64,000 bases of DNA from Planktothricoides sp. SR001 (GTDB taxonomy: Bacteria > Cyanobacteriota > Cyanobacteriia > Cyanobacteriales > Laspinemataceae), in assembly GCF_001276715.1 (NCBI RefSeq), contig NZ_LIUQ01000005.1, positions 92,208 to 156,207 of the forward strand, in the 5' to 3' direction. The notes under the pieces were generated by a model that saw only the letters and a list, made by a program, of their open reading frames with translations, searched no databases and was not told where the DNA came from. The translations under genes were made by a program, and so were the position numbers. Below are positions 18,291 through 28,486 of this stretch, one piece after another. The stretch's first letter is position 1; the number at the start of each line of letters is the position of its first letter.

Positions 18291-19570
18291 TCGGGTAGCA
18301 TGGGTAATGTAAAATAAAAAGTTGTGCCGACATCGACTTCAGATTTTAGCCAAATTTTTCCCCCGTGACGTTCCACAATTTTCTTACAAATCGTCAAACC
18401 AATCCCTGTACCGGGATATTCGCGATCGGTATGTAAACGTTGAAAGATCTGAAAAATATGTTCAAACTCTCTATCTGGGATGCCGATGCCATTATCTTCA
18501 ATGGCAATCAGCCATTCACTCCCTTGAGTCCGATCCGGTTTACGTTCTGTCATCTGCATCAACCATTTCGCAGCCGATGAAACCGTTGGCTGATGACTAT
18601 TAGCAGTCGGTTTGAACCCGTTTTTACTTTCTAGTCCATTGGGGAAAATCTCTGCAGAGACTTTAATTTTTGGCTGAATCCCCGGATGTTGAAATTTAAT
18701 CGCATTAATCAACAAGTTTTGCCAAAGTTGTTGTAATTGGGTTCGATCACCCATCACTGTGGGTAGTGGTTGCTGGCATATAATTTCTGCCTCAGTTTTT
18801 TTAATCGACCATTCTAAGGAACATAAAACTTCTTGAAAAGCTGAGTTTAAATCAATCGGTTCAAAGGATTTAGCCTGAGTTTGAATCCGAGAATATTCCA
18901 ACAAATCCTTAATCAGATGGTTCATCCGATTCGACCCCTCGACAATGCGATCAATATAATGGCTGGCTTTTTCATCAAGCATCGATTCGTATTTTTTGCC
19001 TAATAAGCGAGCAAACCCCATCGTCGTTTGCAACGGAGACTGTAAATCGTGAGAAACAATATAAGCAAATTGTTCCAATTCTTGATTAGATTCCGCCAGC
19101 TTGCTATTTAAATCCGCCAAGTTTTTATTTTGCTCCGTCAATTGCAGATTTTGTGCGGCAATAATCTTGCGTTGCCGTTGAATGATCAGTTGATGTTCAA
19201 CGCGGGCTAAAACCTCCTTCACATGAAAAGGTTTAGTAATATAGTCTACTCCTCCCAACTCAAAGGCTTTAACCTTATCGATTTCCCCATCCAAAGCACT
19301 TAAAAAAATAATGGGTATTTGGGCGGTTTTTTCTGATTCTTTGAGTTGCCTACAGACTTCATAGCCATCCATTTCCGGCATCATAATATCCAGGAGAATT
19401 ATGTCAGGGGGATCGTAATAGGCAGCATTAAGTGCTTGTTTACCGTTGATGACCTGACGCACTTCATAGCCATTTTCCGTGAGAATACTAAACAACAGTG
19501 CGGCATTTTCTAAGCGATCGTCAACAACTAAAATATCTCCATTTTTTTGAAAAAATTGCTCTGTATTCAT
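18260..19570 (-). CDS. receiver domain-histidine kinase protein (REC-HisKA-HATPase)
   Basis: The product has 436 residues. An N-terminal receiver domain has phospho-acceptor Asp61 (ILLDIMMPEMDG) and Lys111 (TKPF). A coiled segment (about 125-165) leads to HisKA with His172 (SHDLQSPL), then HATPase motifs N (LLINAIKF), G1 (EDNGIGIPDREF) and G2 (GTGIGLTICKKIVERHGG). Such proteins sit in the middle of phosphorelays: the receiver is phosphorylated by a partner kinase and controls the kinase part. It starts only 3 bp after the large hybrid kinase, so the two are surely an operon and likely partners. The final residues derive from an intergenic repeat. Confidence 0.93.
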   Translation of the reverse strand: MNTEQFFQKNGDILVVDDRLENAALLFSILTENGYEVRQVINGKQALNAAYYDPPDIILLDIMMPEMDGYEVCRQLKESEKTAQIPIIFLSALDGEIDKVKAFELGGVDYITKPFHVKEVLARVEHQLIIQRQRKIIAAQNLQLTEQNKNLADLNSKLAESNQELEQFAYIVSHDLQSPLQTTMGFARLLGKKYESMLDEKASHYIDRIVEGSNRMNHLIKDLLEYSRIQTQAKSFEPIDLNSAFQEVLCSLEWSIKKTEAEIICQQPLPTVMGDRTQLQQLWQNLLINAIKFQHPGIQPKIKVSAEIFPNGLESKNGFKPTANSHQPTVSSAAKWLMQMTERKPDRTQGSEWLIAIEDNGIGIPDREFEHIFQIFQRLHTDREYPGTGIGLTICKKIVERHGGKIWLKSEVDVGTTFYFTLPMLPESEISKRRVC

Positions 19571-19573
19571 GGT

Positions 19574-22500
19574 TTATTCATTCTTACTTAAAAAAACGAG
19601 TGTATCAAAATCAAGATTGTCAAATAACTCCGTTAAACCCTGAATCAGCCATTGATTTTCCGGGGGTATTTTTTGAATCAATTGTTGAATGATTTTACCT
19701 CGGGCACTGAGGGCAGCAAAATGGAGTTGGGAAATCCACTCACTCGGCATGACCGCCAAATCTTCAGGGGTCATTTTTATTTGAGGAATTGCTGGTGCAT
19801 CTGCGGAAATTGAACATGATTCCTGATATATATACTTTACACCGAGATAAAAAGAAATTTTCTCAAGGAGCAAATTTTCTGGAAAGGGTTTCGGCAGAAA
19901 GTCATTACATCCCGCTGAGATGATGGCAGCCCGTTCCGACTCAAAAGCACTAGCCGTTAAAGCAATAATGATGGGTGCTTCACCATTAACTGATGCCCGA
20001 ATTTCTTTAGTAGCTTGATACCCATCCATCACCGGCATCCGAATATCCATAAAAATTAAGTGCGGCTGCCAACTATGCCACAGAGACACCGCTTCTTCTC
20101 CATGACTGGCTTGCTGTACCTCAAAGCCAATTTGTTCTAACAATTTCACCAAAAGTTTACGGGAAGCCCAAATATCTTCAACCACTAAAATGCGGTAATG
20201 AGGTTGATTTGGTGCCAGCCCAATCACCATCGATCGGGCGGTAGACACTTCAATTTCACTCTGGGCGAGTAAGTCTTCCAACTCATCCGCTGCTACAGGT
20301 TGAAACTGTATGTCAAATTTAAAAACACTTCCCTTTCCTAGGGTACTCTCAACCGCGATCTGCCCACCCATTAACTTAACAAATTGTTGACTAATGGCCA
20401 AACCCAGACCGGTTCCTTCATTGGATTGTTTGCCGCTTTGACTTTGAAAAAAGGCATCAAACAAGCTTTGCAGTTCTTCTCGGGCAATTCCCGGTCCCGT
20501 ATCGGTTACGGCAAAAATTAACCGATCGCGGTGTAGTGGGTCTGAGGGCTTTGCATTGAATTGATTCGCTTTAGCGATCCGCTGTGCGAAATCGCTCTGG
20601 TAATCTTCCGGGCTGTGGATCGCTGAGGATTTTGAAGATGTTGTTACTTCCAGGGTGACGCTGCCAGACTTGGTAAATTTAATGGCATTACTCAGGAGAT
20701 TAATTAATATTTGACGCAGTTTATTTTGATCTGCTTTAATATATTTAGGAAGCTGCTTACTTCGGATAATATTGAACTTCAAACCTTTGATTTCAGATCG
20801 GATCTCTAGCATATCATAAAGATTATCAAGCATCCGATCTAAATTAAAAATTTCCACATTCTGGGTAATCCGACCAGCTTCAATTTTGGAAAGATCCAAT
20901 ATCTCATTGATCAAGGCAAGTAGATGCTCTCCCGATCGCAGAATAATTTCTAACTGTTCTCGCTGTTCTGATTTTATTTGCGAATTTCGTACCAGCAGTT
21001 GAGTAAAACCCAGAATTGCATTCAGGGGAGTTCTTAGTTCATGGCTCATATTGGCTAAAAAGATACTTTTCGCCCGGTTAGCGGCATCGGCCGCTTCTTT
21101 AGCTTCTTGTAAGGCAGCTTCCACTTGTTTTTGAGTGGTAATATCCCGGGAAGAACCTTGAATTTTGATAACTTTTCCCGTGCTATCGGCAATGGGAACT
21201 AAGGTGGTGAGGAGGTGGCGATTTCCCTGGGGTAGATCAATGGTTTCCTCATAGTTAATCGGTTTTTGAGTATTCAGACATTCCTGAAATTTTTGCCTAA
21301 AATTGGTGGTGTATTGCGGCGATCCCACTGCCGACAAGCTCTTGCCGACCACAGCCAATCGACTCATATGAAATAACTGTTCATTTGTGGGATTAATCGT
21401 TTTATAAATTAACTCTCCATTGTCTTGGATATCCAGCAGAAAAATACTCTCCGCCGAATGATCGAAAATCCCTGCATACAGGGCTTCCGAGTCTCGGAGT
21501 TCTGCTTCCATTTGCAAGCGAGAAAAATAACTATAAATCATTTCTCCTACCAGGCGCAACATTTGAGCATCTTCATTAGACCAATCCTGATTCATTTCAT
21601 AACTATGCAGGTCAATGCTGCCCCATAAATTACCCACGGAATCGACCGGGAAAAGGCGATCGCGATCGGCTTCAGGGTTTTCCCCGCTGTGACTCAGATC
21701 GTGGTTAAAAATTGGCACAGCTAACACAGACCTCACGTTCCTAGATTGAAAATATTGTCTTTCAATGTTCGCGTTGACTGGCAAACTATCAATATGAGAA
21801 ACGATAATATTTTGATTGGCATTTAACTGCTGCATCCACCAAGGAAAATTTTCGGCGGCTAAATATTTAACTGCCGGAAAATTCTCAAATCGCTCCCCAA
21901 ATCCATCGCCGTTGTGCCATTCAGCAATCACCGCTATCTTCCTACAGTTTTCCGTAAAATAGTTAACAAAAACCCGATTCGCTCCCACCGCCAGACCAAT
22001 GGTTTTTAACACTTCCTTAATCTCGCGACTCTGGCTGGTGACTAACTGTCGAGAAACTTGGGCAACAGCGCTTTCCACTGCGAGGCGGTATTGCAATTTA
22101 ATCTCAGTAGTTTTGCGTTCTTGGATATCCTCCACAATACCAATTAGGTATTTGGGTTTTTCCTCCGCTTCATAAACCACAGACACCACAATTTTCACCC
22201 AGTGAATTTGACCATGCTTTCTAATATATCTTTCTTCTAGTTCATAAGTTCTTATTTGATTATTTATAACTTGATTTAAATAATTCAAATGCTTATCTAA
22301 ATCTTCTGGATGGATATAATTTTGAAATTTTTGATTTAATAATTCAGCTTCATCGTATCCTAATATTTCACAAAACTTTTGATTTAATTGCAGAAATTTC
22401 CCATAAATACTTCTTCTAAATATCCCCACGGCTGCTTGTTGAAAAATAACTCTGAATCTTTCTTCGCTATTGATTAAGGCTATTTCCGATCGTTTGCGAT

Positions 22501-25156
22501 CGCTAATATCTTCTACCGCATAAATAAAATACTTGGGTTGATTCAGTGGATTCGCTGACGGGTTAGCGAAGCTATCGCGCATCAAAGACACCATCACATT
22601 CACCCAAACAATTTCGCCCTTTTTAGAGATATAGCGTTTTTCCATTGAATAGTGAGAAATCGTCCCACGTAACAACTGACTGATATACTCTTCACTTTCG
22701 CGCCGATCTTTGACAATAGTAAGATTTTGAAACGTTCGTTCTAAGAGTTCTTCACGAGCATAACCAACAATATCACATAACTTTTGATTTACCCGGAAAA
22801 ATTGGCCATTTAAAGTACAAATACTCATGCCCACCGCTGCTTGTTCAAAAATGGCGCGAAAGCGTTCTTCACTTTCTTTCAAGGCTAATTCTGCCCGGTG
22901 GCGATCGCTCACATCTAACACGAAGGAAAACAGCGACAAAAACTCCCCTTGATTATTTAACAAAATCGAGTTATACCACTGACAATATAAATGAGTGCCA
23001 TTTTTCGTAAAATTAATCGTTTCAAAAATCATTCGAGGTTGTTTTTTATTTTTCATCCGATCCAGAACTTCGGCAAAATTTTCCCAGGATTCCTCGTAAA
23101 TAAATCCCCAGTCGTCGTAACGTTTACCGATCGCCTCAGAAGATAACCAACCAAAAATTTTTTCTGCCGTACCCGACCATTGAGACACGCGATAATCCTG
23201 AGTCCATTCAATAAAACCCAACGGAGAATTTTCTAGATGGAATTCTAATTGCTGATGAGTCACTTGGAAAGCTTCCGTATTTTTCTTGCGCTCGGTGACA
23301 TCTTCAGAAATACCGGCAATTCTCATCACTTTTCCTCGTCGATCCAGTACGGGAAAACTCCGCTCGTAAATCCAGCGAATTTCCCCGTCACCGCGCACAA
23401 TCCGATATTCTAAAGAAGTCGATGAGCCTAGGGTTTGGCGATGCAAATTCATCCGAAACCGCTCGCGATCCTCTGTATAAATACTGTCAAAGAGATTTAA
23501 AGGATTTTCATAGAGACTGTCGCAAGTTTTGCCCCAAATCTTTTCATACGCTGGACTGACATATAAAATCTTCAGAGGCACCAAGGTCAACAGCCAAAAC
23601 ACATCCTCAATATTGTCCGCTAACTGGCGAAAGCGTTCTTCGCTTTCTCGCAGGGCAGACTGGGCTTGGCGGTGTTCCGTAATATCTCGCAAGGACACCA
23701 CATAAAGGGATTCTCCGGGGAATTGAGAGGGCGCGACCAGCATTTCCCCAATCCGAATTTGTCCCGAAGATTGCATAATTTCTAACTCGGTGGTTTGACC
23801 AACGGCCATTGGCCACTGCAACTCGGCCTCTAGCAGGTCTTCTAGGGGTTGATTAAATAATTTGGCCGCTGCGAGATTCGCAAATCTAATCACTCCCTGG
23901 GGATCTACAATCAGCAGACCTTCAATACTATTGGTCAACATATTATATAACTGGGCTTCGTTTTGGCTGAGTTGCTGCCAAATCAATTGATTGTTGGTAA
24001 TATCGATCGCCGTCCCCAGAATTTGCACGGGGATCCCGTCAGCATCTCTGGTAAAAACCAAATGCTGACAACTCAACCAGCGCCAAGAACCATTCTGATG
24101 TTTCAGTCGATATTTCGTAGAAATCGCTTCTCCATCCCCCAGAGTTGGAAAGCGGTCAGAAAAAAGCTGCTGAAAGATAAACGTATCATTGGGATGCACT
24201 CGTTGGCATAAAAAATTCCAGCCACCTTGCTGAATTTCCGGCTGGCTGTAACCCAATATCTGAGTAATTTGTTGATTAAAATAGAGATTCTGACCGCTTT
24301 TTAGATCGTAGATATAGACCAATTGCGGCAAACTGTTGAGCATATTTTCCATCAGCAGTTGCCGCTGTTGCCGTTGGGCGGCAATCTGTTTGTAGGCCGT
24401 GCTGTCTAAGGCAACCCCAAGGATCTGTTGGACTCGACCGTCGGCAGTTCGAGAAAAGACAGTTTCTTGACAGTCGAGATAGCGATCGCTGCCCCAGATA
24501 TCTTTCAGTCGAATTTCTCGATGGCAAATTTTCCCATCGGCAACGGTGTGCCACTGTTGAACTTGCTCTGCGGTGAGGGCTAACGGATCCCCCGTTCCCT
24601 TTGGGTTTGGCATATTTGGGTCTGGGATATAAGTTAGCCATTGGCTAATTTCTCGGTTCACATAGACGGGGCTTTCCTGGGTCAAATCATAAACATAGAC
24701 CAGCACCGGAATAGTATCGAGTAATTTGTGCAAAAAATCAGGGGTTTTCCTGGTCAGCACCTGGGTAGGTTTTGCTTGAAGCTGCCGGGGATAAGCGATA
24801 GTTAATCTAAGCGATCGCTCGACTATCGGCGCACAGATTTGATCCCGCACCCAATAATCAGCGGCACCTGCGGTCAACAACTCCATCCCCTCTGCCGATC
24901 TGTCTACCAACCAAATCACTGGGACTGGACGTAATCCCGTCATCCAATAGGCCAAATTGGAAAACTCCTGGGAAAAATGCCCATCAATCACATAACCATC
25001 GTATCCGGCAGGCGGCATCGTGTTGAGATTGTCGCCCTGAGACCATCTATATCGCTGGCATTGAAATGTCTGAATTTTATCGAGCAAATTACCAACTTGT
25101 TTATAGTCAGCTTCGTCAAAATTCACGAATAATACGCGGAACATAGCACCATTCAT
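19574..25156 (-). CDS. giant multi-PAS hybrid histidine kinase
   Basis: The product has 1860 residues and no membrane segment. Order: an N-terminal receiver-like domain (about 5-125) that lacks a clear phospho-Asp (YDGYVIDG in its place); PAS domains about 1 and 2 (TIPVLVYVYD, SLPQLVYIYD), 3 (SIEGLLIVDPQG), 4 (NIEDVFWLL), 5 (SPLGFIEWTQ), 6 and 7 (QAAVGMSICTLNG, QAAVGIFRRSIYG); a GAF domain (AVAQVSRQLVTSQSREI); PAS 8 (HSAESIFLLD); HisKA with MSHELRTPLNAIL near residue 1370; HATPase (DTGPGI, GTGLGLAISQQFVKLMGG); a C-terminal receiver with FMDIRMPVMDG near 1700; and a short helical tail common after such receivers. It is a cytoplasmic sensor; the ligands (light, redox, small molecule) are not evident. 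Confidence 0.94.
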   Translation of the reverse strand: MNGAMFRVLFVNFDEADYKQVGNLLDKIQTFQCQRYRWSQGDNLNTMPPAGYDGYVIDGHFSQEFSNLAYWMTGLRPVPVIWLVDRSAEGMELLTAGAADYWVRDQICAPIVERSLRLTIAYPRQLQAKPTQVLTRKTPDFLHKLLDTIPVLVYVYDLTQESPVYVNREISQWLTYIPDPNMPNPKGTGDPLALTAEQVQQWHTVADGKICHREIRLKDIWGSDRYLDCQETVFSRTADGRVQQILGVALDSTAYKQIAAQRQQRQLLMENMLNSLPQLVYIYDLKSGQNLYFNQQITQILGYSQPEIQQGGWNFLCQRVHPNDTFIFQQLFSDRFPTLGDGEAISTKYRLKHQNGSWRWLSCQHLVFTRDADGIPVQILGTAIDITNNQLIWQQLSQNEAQLYNMLTNSIEGLLIVDPQGVIRFANLAAAKLFNQPLEDLLEAELQWPMAVGQTTELEIMQSSGQIRIGEMLVAPSQFPGESLYVVSLRDITEHRQAQSALRESEERFRQLADNIEDVFWLLTLVPLKILYVSPAYEKIWGKTCDSLYENPLNLFDSIYTEDRERFRMNLHRQTLGSSTSLEYRIVRGDGEIRWIYERSFPVLDRRGKVMRIAGISEDVTERKKNTEAFQVTHQQLEFHLENSPLGFIEWTQDYRVSQWSGTAEKIFGWLSSEAIGKRYDDWGFIYEESWENFAEVLDRMKNKKQPRMIFETINFTKNGTHLYCQWYNSILLNNQGEFLSLFSFVLDVSDRHRAELALKESEERFRAIFEQAAVGMSICTLNGQFFRVNQKLCDIVGYAREELLERTFQNLTIVKDRRESEEYISQLLRGTISHYSMEKRYISKKGEIVWVNVMVSLMRDSFANPSANPLNQPKYFIYAVEDISDRKRSEIALINSEERFRVIFQQAAVGIFRRSIYGKFLQLNQKFCEILGYDEAELLNQKFQNYIHPEDLDKHLNYLNQVINNQIRTYELEERYIRKHGQIHWVKIVVSVVYEAEEKPKYLIGIVEDIQERKTTEIKLQYRLAVESAVAQVSRQLVTSQSREIKEVLKTIGLAVGANRVFVNYFTENCRKIAVIAEWHNGDGFGERFENFPAVKYLAAENFPWWMQQLNANQNIIVSHIDSLPVNANIERQYFQSRNVRSVLAVPIFNHDLSHSGENPEADRDRLFPVDSVGNLWGSIDLHSYEMNQDWSNEDAQMLRLVGEMIYSYFSRLQMEAELRDSEALYAGIFDHSAESIFLLDIQDNGELIYKTINPTNEQLFHMSRLAVVGKSLSAVGSPQYTTNFRQKFQECLNTQKPINYEETIDLPQGNRHLLTTLVPIADSTGKVIKIQGSSRDITTQKQVEAALQEAKEAADAANRAKSIFLANMSHELRTPLNAILGFTQLLVRNSQIKSEQREQLEIILRSGEHLLALINEILDLSKIEAGRITQNVEIFNLDRMLDNLYDMLEIRSEIKGLKFNIIRSKQLPKYIKADQNKLRQILINLLSNAIKFTKSGSVTLEVTTSSKSSAIHSPEDYQSDFAQRIAKANQFNAKPSDPLHRDRLIFAVTDTGPGIAREELQSLFDAFFQSQSGKQSNEGTGLGLAISQQFVKLMGGQIAVESTLGKGSVFKFDIQFQPVAADELEDLLAQSEIEVSTARSMVIGLAPNQPHYRILVVEDIWASRKLLVKLLEQIGFEVQQASHGEEAVSLWHSWQPHLIFMDIRMPVMDGYQATKEIRASVNGEAPIIIALTASAFESERAAIISAGCNDFLPKPFPENLLLEKISFYLGVKYIYQESCSISADAPAIPQIKMTPEDLAVMPSEWISQLHFAALSARGKIIQQLIQKIPPENQWLIQGLTELFDNLDFDTLVFLSKNE

Positions 25157-25585
25157 CGGTGAGTGGCTCCTACGAAATTAAAGAAGAATGATTTTTATCT
25201 ACTGAAGCATCAAGCATTAATGTCTGGTGGGCATTGACCACCAATTCCCCAGATATTGAATTTACCTTTAGAGTATCAGCCCCCTGTGCCGTCTTGATTT
25301 ATCAAAAGCTAGGGAAAAAATTGTTGAGGAGTCATCTTGGGGGCTTGGGGGAGTGGCTGGATCCCTATAAATTCGCCAGTTCGCGGCAGATCAGATCCGG
25401 TGAGATTTTATGAATTCTTTCTCACACCTGTTTATATTTTACTACTGGTTTCGGCAGAATTTGTTAAAACATAAAAAATCACCCCTGAAGGTTTGCCAAA
25501 GATTTATTTTATCAAGCGGGGGTTTAGTTTGAGAAAATAATCCGCTATGATATTTAATCAGAATATCTAGTTAAATCATAAAAAA
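25157..25585. other. intergenic region between divergent kinase and ABC operons
   Basis: This roughly 430-bp gap separates the minus-strand kinase operon and the plus-strand ABC genes and must contain both promoters. A TATGATATTTAAT stretch near 25547-25559 is a possible -10 region for the ABC operon. No conserved operator was recognised. Confidence 0.4.
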
Positions 25586-26593
25586 ATGTTAACAATTGAT
25601 GTACAGTCTTTAAGAAAAGTTTATCCTGTAGCCAATAAAAGTCCCGGAATCAAAGGAAGTTTGCAGCATTTTTTTCGCCGCAACTACCTGATGATTTCTG
25701 CCGTAAAAGATGTGTCCTTTCACATAGAACCCGGAGAAGTTGTCGGATTTCTAGGGCCAAATGGCGCGGGAAAAACCACCACCTTAAAAATGCTCACGGG
25801 CTTAATTCATCCTTCGAGTGGTGTGGTCACGGTGGCCGGTCACGTACCATTCCGCCGTCAGGAAGAATTTCTGAAAAAAATTACCCTAATCATGGGGCAA
25901 AAACAGCAGTTAATTTGGGATTTACCCGCCATAGATTCCCTGAAGATTAATGGGGCTGTTTATGGTATTCCTCAGACCGAATTACGGCGCACCATTGATG
26001 AGCTAACTGAGATGCTGGGACTAGAAGGAAAGCTTACCCAACCTGTGCGAAAACTTTCCCTGGGAGAACGGATGAAAGCGGAGTTAATGGCGGCTTTATT
26101 ACATCAACCGAAAATTTTATTTTTAGATGAACCAACCCTGGGTTTAGATGTGAATGCTCAAGCCGCAGTGCGGAATTTTCTCCGAGATTATAATCAACGC
26201 ACGGGGGCGACGATTCTGTTAACCAGTCATTATATGGCGGATATTACGGAATTGTGCGATCGCGTCATTGTTATTTATGGCGGTGAATTAATTTATGATG
26301 GCAGTTTAGATCAGTTACTTGAGCGGTTTGCCCCTTACCGAGAAGTGCAAATAGAACTAGCTCATCCATTACCCAAAGAGGAAGATGACCCCGAATTGTT
26401 AAATATTTTACAGCAATTTGGAGAAATTGAATCCGTGGAAGGGCAGTCGGTTCGCCTGTTGGTTGATCGCCAAGAATTAACCGGGGCGATCGCCAAAATC
26501 CTGGAAAAGTTAGATATCTTAGACTTAACCATTACCGACCCACCCATTGAAGCCGTCATTGGTCGAGTCTTCCAAAACGGCAGTCTTGATTAA
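25586..26593 (+). CDS. ABC transporter ATP-binding protein (ABC-2 exporter type)
   Basis: The product has 335 residues. Walker A GPNGAGKTT, signature LSLGERMKAEL, Walker B ILFLDEPTLGLD and switch TSHYMADI are all present. The long N-terminal lead (GIKGSLQHFFRRNY) and MGQKQQLIWDL are typical of the ABC subfamily that works with DUF990-type (ABC2_membrane_6) permeases. A C-terminal regulatory-like domain of about 90 residues follows the ATPase core. It provides energy for export by the permease encoded next. The substrate is unknown; no drug or polysaccharide genes are nearby. Confidence 0.93.
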   Translation: MLTIDVQSLRKVYPVANKSPGIKGSLQHFFRRNYLMISAVKDVSFHIEPGEVVGFLGPNGAGKTTTLKMLTGLIHPSSGVVTVAGHVPFRRQEEFLKKITLIMGQKQQLIWDLPAIDSLKINGAVYGIPQTELRRTIDELTEMLGLEGKLTQPVRKLSLGERMKAELMAALLHQPKILFLDEPTLGLDVNAQAAVRNFLRDYNQRTGATILLTSHYMADITELCDRVIVIYGGELIYDGSLDQLLERFAPYREVQIELAHPLPKEEDDPELLNILQQFGEIESVEGQSVRLLVDRQELTGAIAKILEKLDILDLTITDPPIEAVIGRVFQNGSLD

Positions 26594-26645
26594 TAGGCTT
26601 TTTCCACTTAAAATAACTGAAAAATCGCCTTTTAAATTACCTTCT

Positions 26646-27434
26646 ATGTATCGATTTTTTCGCCTAGCAAAAACATTTTTAGCGGTTTACTACTCTTATA
26701 TGGTAGAATACCGCGCCGAACTCATATTATGGTCTTTATCCAACTCCTTACCCATCATTTTAATGGGGGTGTGGATGGAAGCAGGCGATCGAGGAAACTT
26801 TGCCATGAATTCCATCGAATTCGCTCGCTATTTTCTGGCAGTATTCTTAGTCAGACAACTGAATGTAGTCTGGGTAATTTGGGAATTTGAAACCCAAATC
26901 GTCCAAGGAAAACTATCACCAAAACTCTTACAACCTGTTGACCCAGTGTGGCACCATATCGCCGGACATCTGGCGGAAAGATTAGCTCGAATGCCCTTTG
27001 TAATTGGCTTAATGTTACTATGCTTTACGCTCTATCCCCAGGCCATTTGGATTCCTAGTTTGGGCAATGTTTTATTAGTTTTACTCTTAATTTCCCTGGC
27101 CTTTATCTTGCGCTTTTTAATTCAATATACCTTAGCACTCTTTGGCTTTTGGCTCGAAAGAGTATCGGCATTAGAGCAGGTATGGCATTTACCTTATATC
27201 TTTACTTCCGGGTTAATTGCCCCCTTAGCCGTCTTCCCGGATCAACTGCGAGAAATTATTCTTTGGACACCTTTTCCTTATATGCTTTATATCCCGGCTT
27301 CTTTATTAATCGGATTGCCCGTGGATATCGTCCGTTGTTTATTAGTCATCTTGAGTTGGACTGTCGTGATTTTTCTGCTAAATCGCTGGTTATGGCGACG
27401 GGGTTTGCGACACTATTCCGGTATGGGGGCTTAA
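26646..27434 (+). CDS. ABC-2 family permease (DUF990 type)
   Basis: The product has 262 residues from the ATG at 26646; the frame is open further upstream to 26547, overlapping the ATPase gene, but the family N-terminus is MYRFFRLAKTFLAVYYSYM, so the later start is chosen. About six membrane segments, with YRAELILWSLSNSLPIILMG, a cytoplasmic loop before FETQIVQGKLSPKLLQP and a C-terminal pair of helices, match ABC2_membrane_6. In cyanobacteria the ATPase is often followed by two such permeases; only one is here, so the second subunit may be encoded elsewhere or this one works as a homodimer. Confidence 0.9.
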   Translation: MYRFFRLAKTFLAVYYSYMVEYRAELILWSLSNSLPIILMGVWMEAGDRGNFAMNSIEFARYFLAVFLVRQLNVVWVIWEFETQIVQGKLSPKLLQPVDPVWHHIAGHLAERLARMPFVIGLMLLCFTLYPQAIWIPSLGNVLLVLLLISLAFILRFLIQYTLALFGFWLERVSALEQVWHLPYIFTSGLIAPLAVFPDQLREIILWTPFPYMLYIPASLLIGLPVDIVRCLLVILSWTVVIFLLNRWLWRRGLRHYSGMGA

Positions 27435-27440
27435 TTACCT

Positions 27441-27480
27441 AGTAGGGTGGGCTTGCATTTTGCTTTGCCCACCCTACAAA
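27441..27480. terminator. GTAGGGTGGGC hairpin repeat between convergent genes
   Basis: AGTAGGGTGGGC and its complement GCCCACCCTAC flank a short A/T-rich loop between the ABC permease and rbfA, which converge. It belongs to the dispersed palindrome family and could act as a bidirectional terminator. Confidence 0.6.
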
Positions 27481-27483
27481 TGC

Positions 27484-27894
27484 TTATTCCTCAGCGCCTA
27501 AATCATCCATACTGTCATCATCGGCCTCGGTAGAATCTGTAGGGTGATGATTCAGTTGATTAATCAGCGATAAAACCCGACTGCCACGTTCGATGGAAAT
27601 ATCCTCAACAAAGACAATTTCTGGGGTACGACGCAGCCGAACTCGATGACCCAGTTCACTGCGGACATAGCCAGTGGCAGATTTTAACCCTTTCATGGTT
27701 TCACGGCGGGCTTCTTCTGTGCCATAGATACTCACAAAGATTTTGGCGTGTTGGAGGTCGCCTGCAACTTCCACATCCGTGACGCTGACCATCCCAGCGC
27801 CCACTCGTTCATCTTTGATATCATGGAGCAACATTTGGCTGATCTCCCGTTTAATCAGGGAGGCCACACGGGAAACTCTACGTTCCGTAGCCAT
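27484..27894 (-). CDS. rbfA: 30S ribosome-binding factor A
   Basis: The product has 136 residues. It begins [19 protein letters not shown] and contains [20 protein letters not shown] and [14 protein letters not shown], the KH-like core of RbfA, which binds the 30S subunit and is needed for late 16S rRNA maturation and cold adaptation. A short acidic tail ([15 protein letters not shown]) is added, as often in cyanobacteria. It converges with the ABC genes and lies downstream of the DUF751 gene on the same strand, a pairing I have seen in cyanobacteria. Confidence 0.97.
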   Translation of the reverse strand: MATERRVSRVASLIKREISQMLLHDIKDERVGAGMVSVTDVEVAGDLQHAKIFVSIYGTEEARRETMKGLKSATGYVRSELGHRVRLRRTPEIVFVEDISIERGSRVLSLINQLNHHPTDSTEADDDSMDDLGAEE

Positions 27895-28076
27895 AACTAT
27901 TTCGCTCCCTTACTTACTTGATCGTTGTAGACTTTGGCAATCTGTAGGATTGCAATATATTTATATAGTCTAGACTGGCAGTAGGCTAATTGCTATCCCA
28001 TTGCCAAATAACTAAAATCTTATGGAAGCCCTGGTAGCGATCGCTCGCGGCAGTTTTTAGGCTGGCCATAGAACTA

Positions 28077-28274
28077 TCATGCCAGACCTAGCATCGCCCG
28101 GAGGGTGAAGGAAATAAAGAAAAGGCCAGCGACGAAAAAGCCAATCAGCGCGATCGCCGTTGCTGGTTTTTGTAGCAAGGGCTTCAGCCAACCAAAGGTG
28201 AAAAAGAAAATCCCCAGCATCACCGTGACAAAGTAGCTGGCATAGCGGGAGACGTTTTGGAAGAATTCGTTCAT
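28077..28274 (-). CDS. DUF751 (Ycf33-like) membrane protein
   Basis: The product has 65 residues from the ATG at 28274; a longer open frame reaches 28436 but the added codons are not family-like. MNEFFQNVSRYASYFVTVML, then two membrane segments, and the ending FFISFTLRAMLGL fit DUF751, a cyanobacterial and plastid (Ycf33) family of unknown function. It lies upstream of rbfA on the same strand with a gap of about 180 bp. Confidence 0.88.
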   Translation of the reverse strand: MNEFFQNVSRYASYFVTVMLGIFFFTFGWLKPLLQKPATAIALIGFFVAGLFFISFTLRAMLGLA

Positions 28275-28486
28275 AGTAATGGTATGGATTTTATGGTATC
28301 GGACAAGGAATCGTGTAGGGGCGCGGCGGAAAAGCCCCCAGAGATCGCCCTTCTGCTGTAAGTTATCATATCTAAAAGAGTGCGCTTGCCGAAATCTCGA
28401 TCTTTCCCAACTATCAAAATTTCTGACTAACATCATCCGTCAAACATCTCCTAGACTGAAAAAAGCAACTTTAAGGAAAGCTTTTT

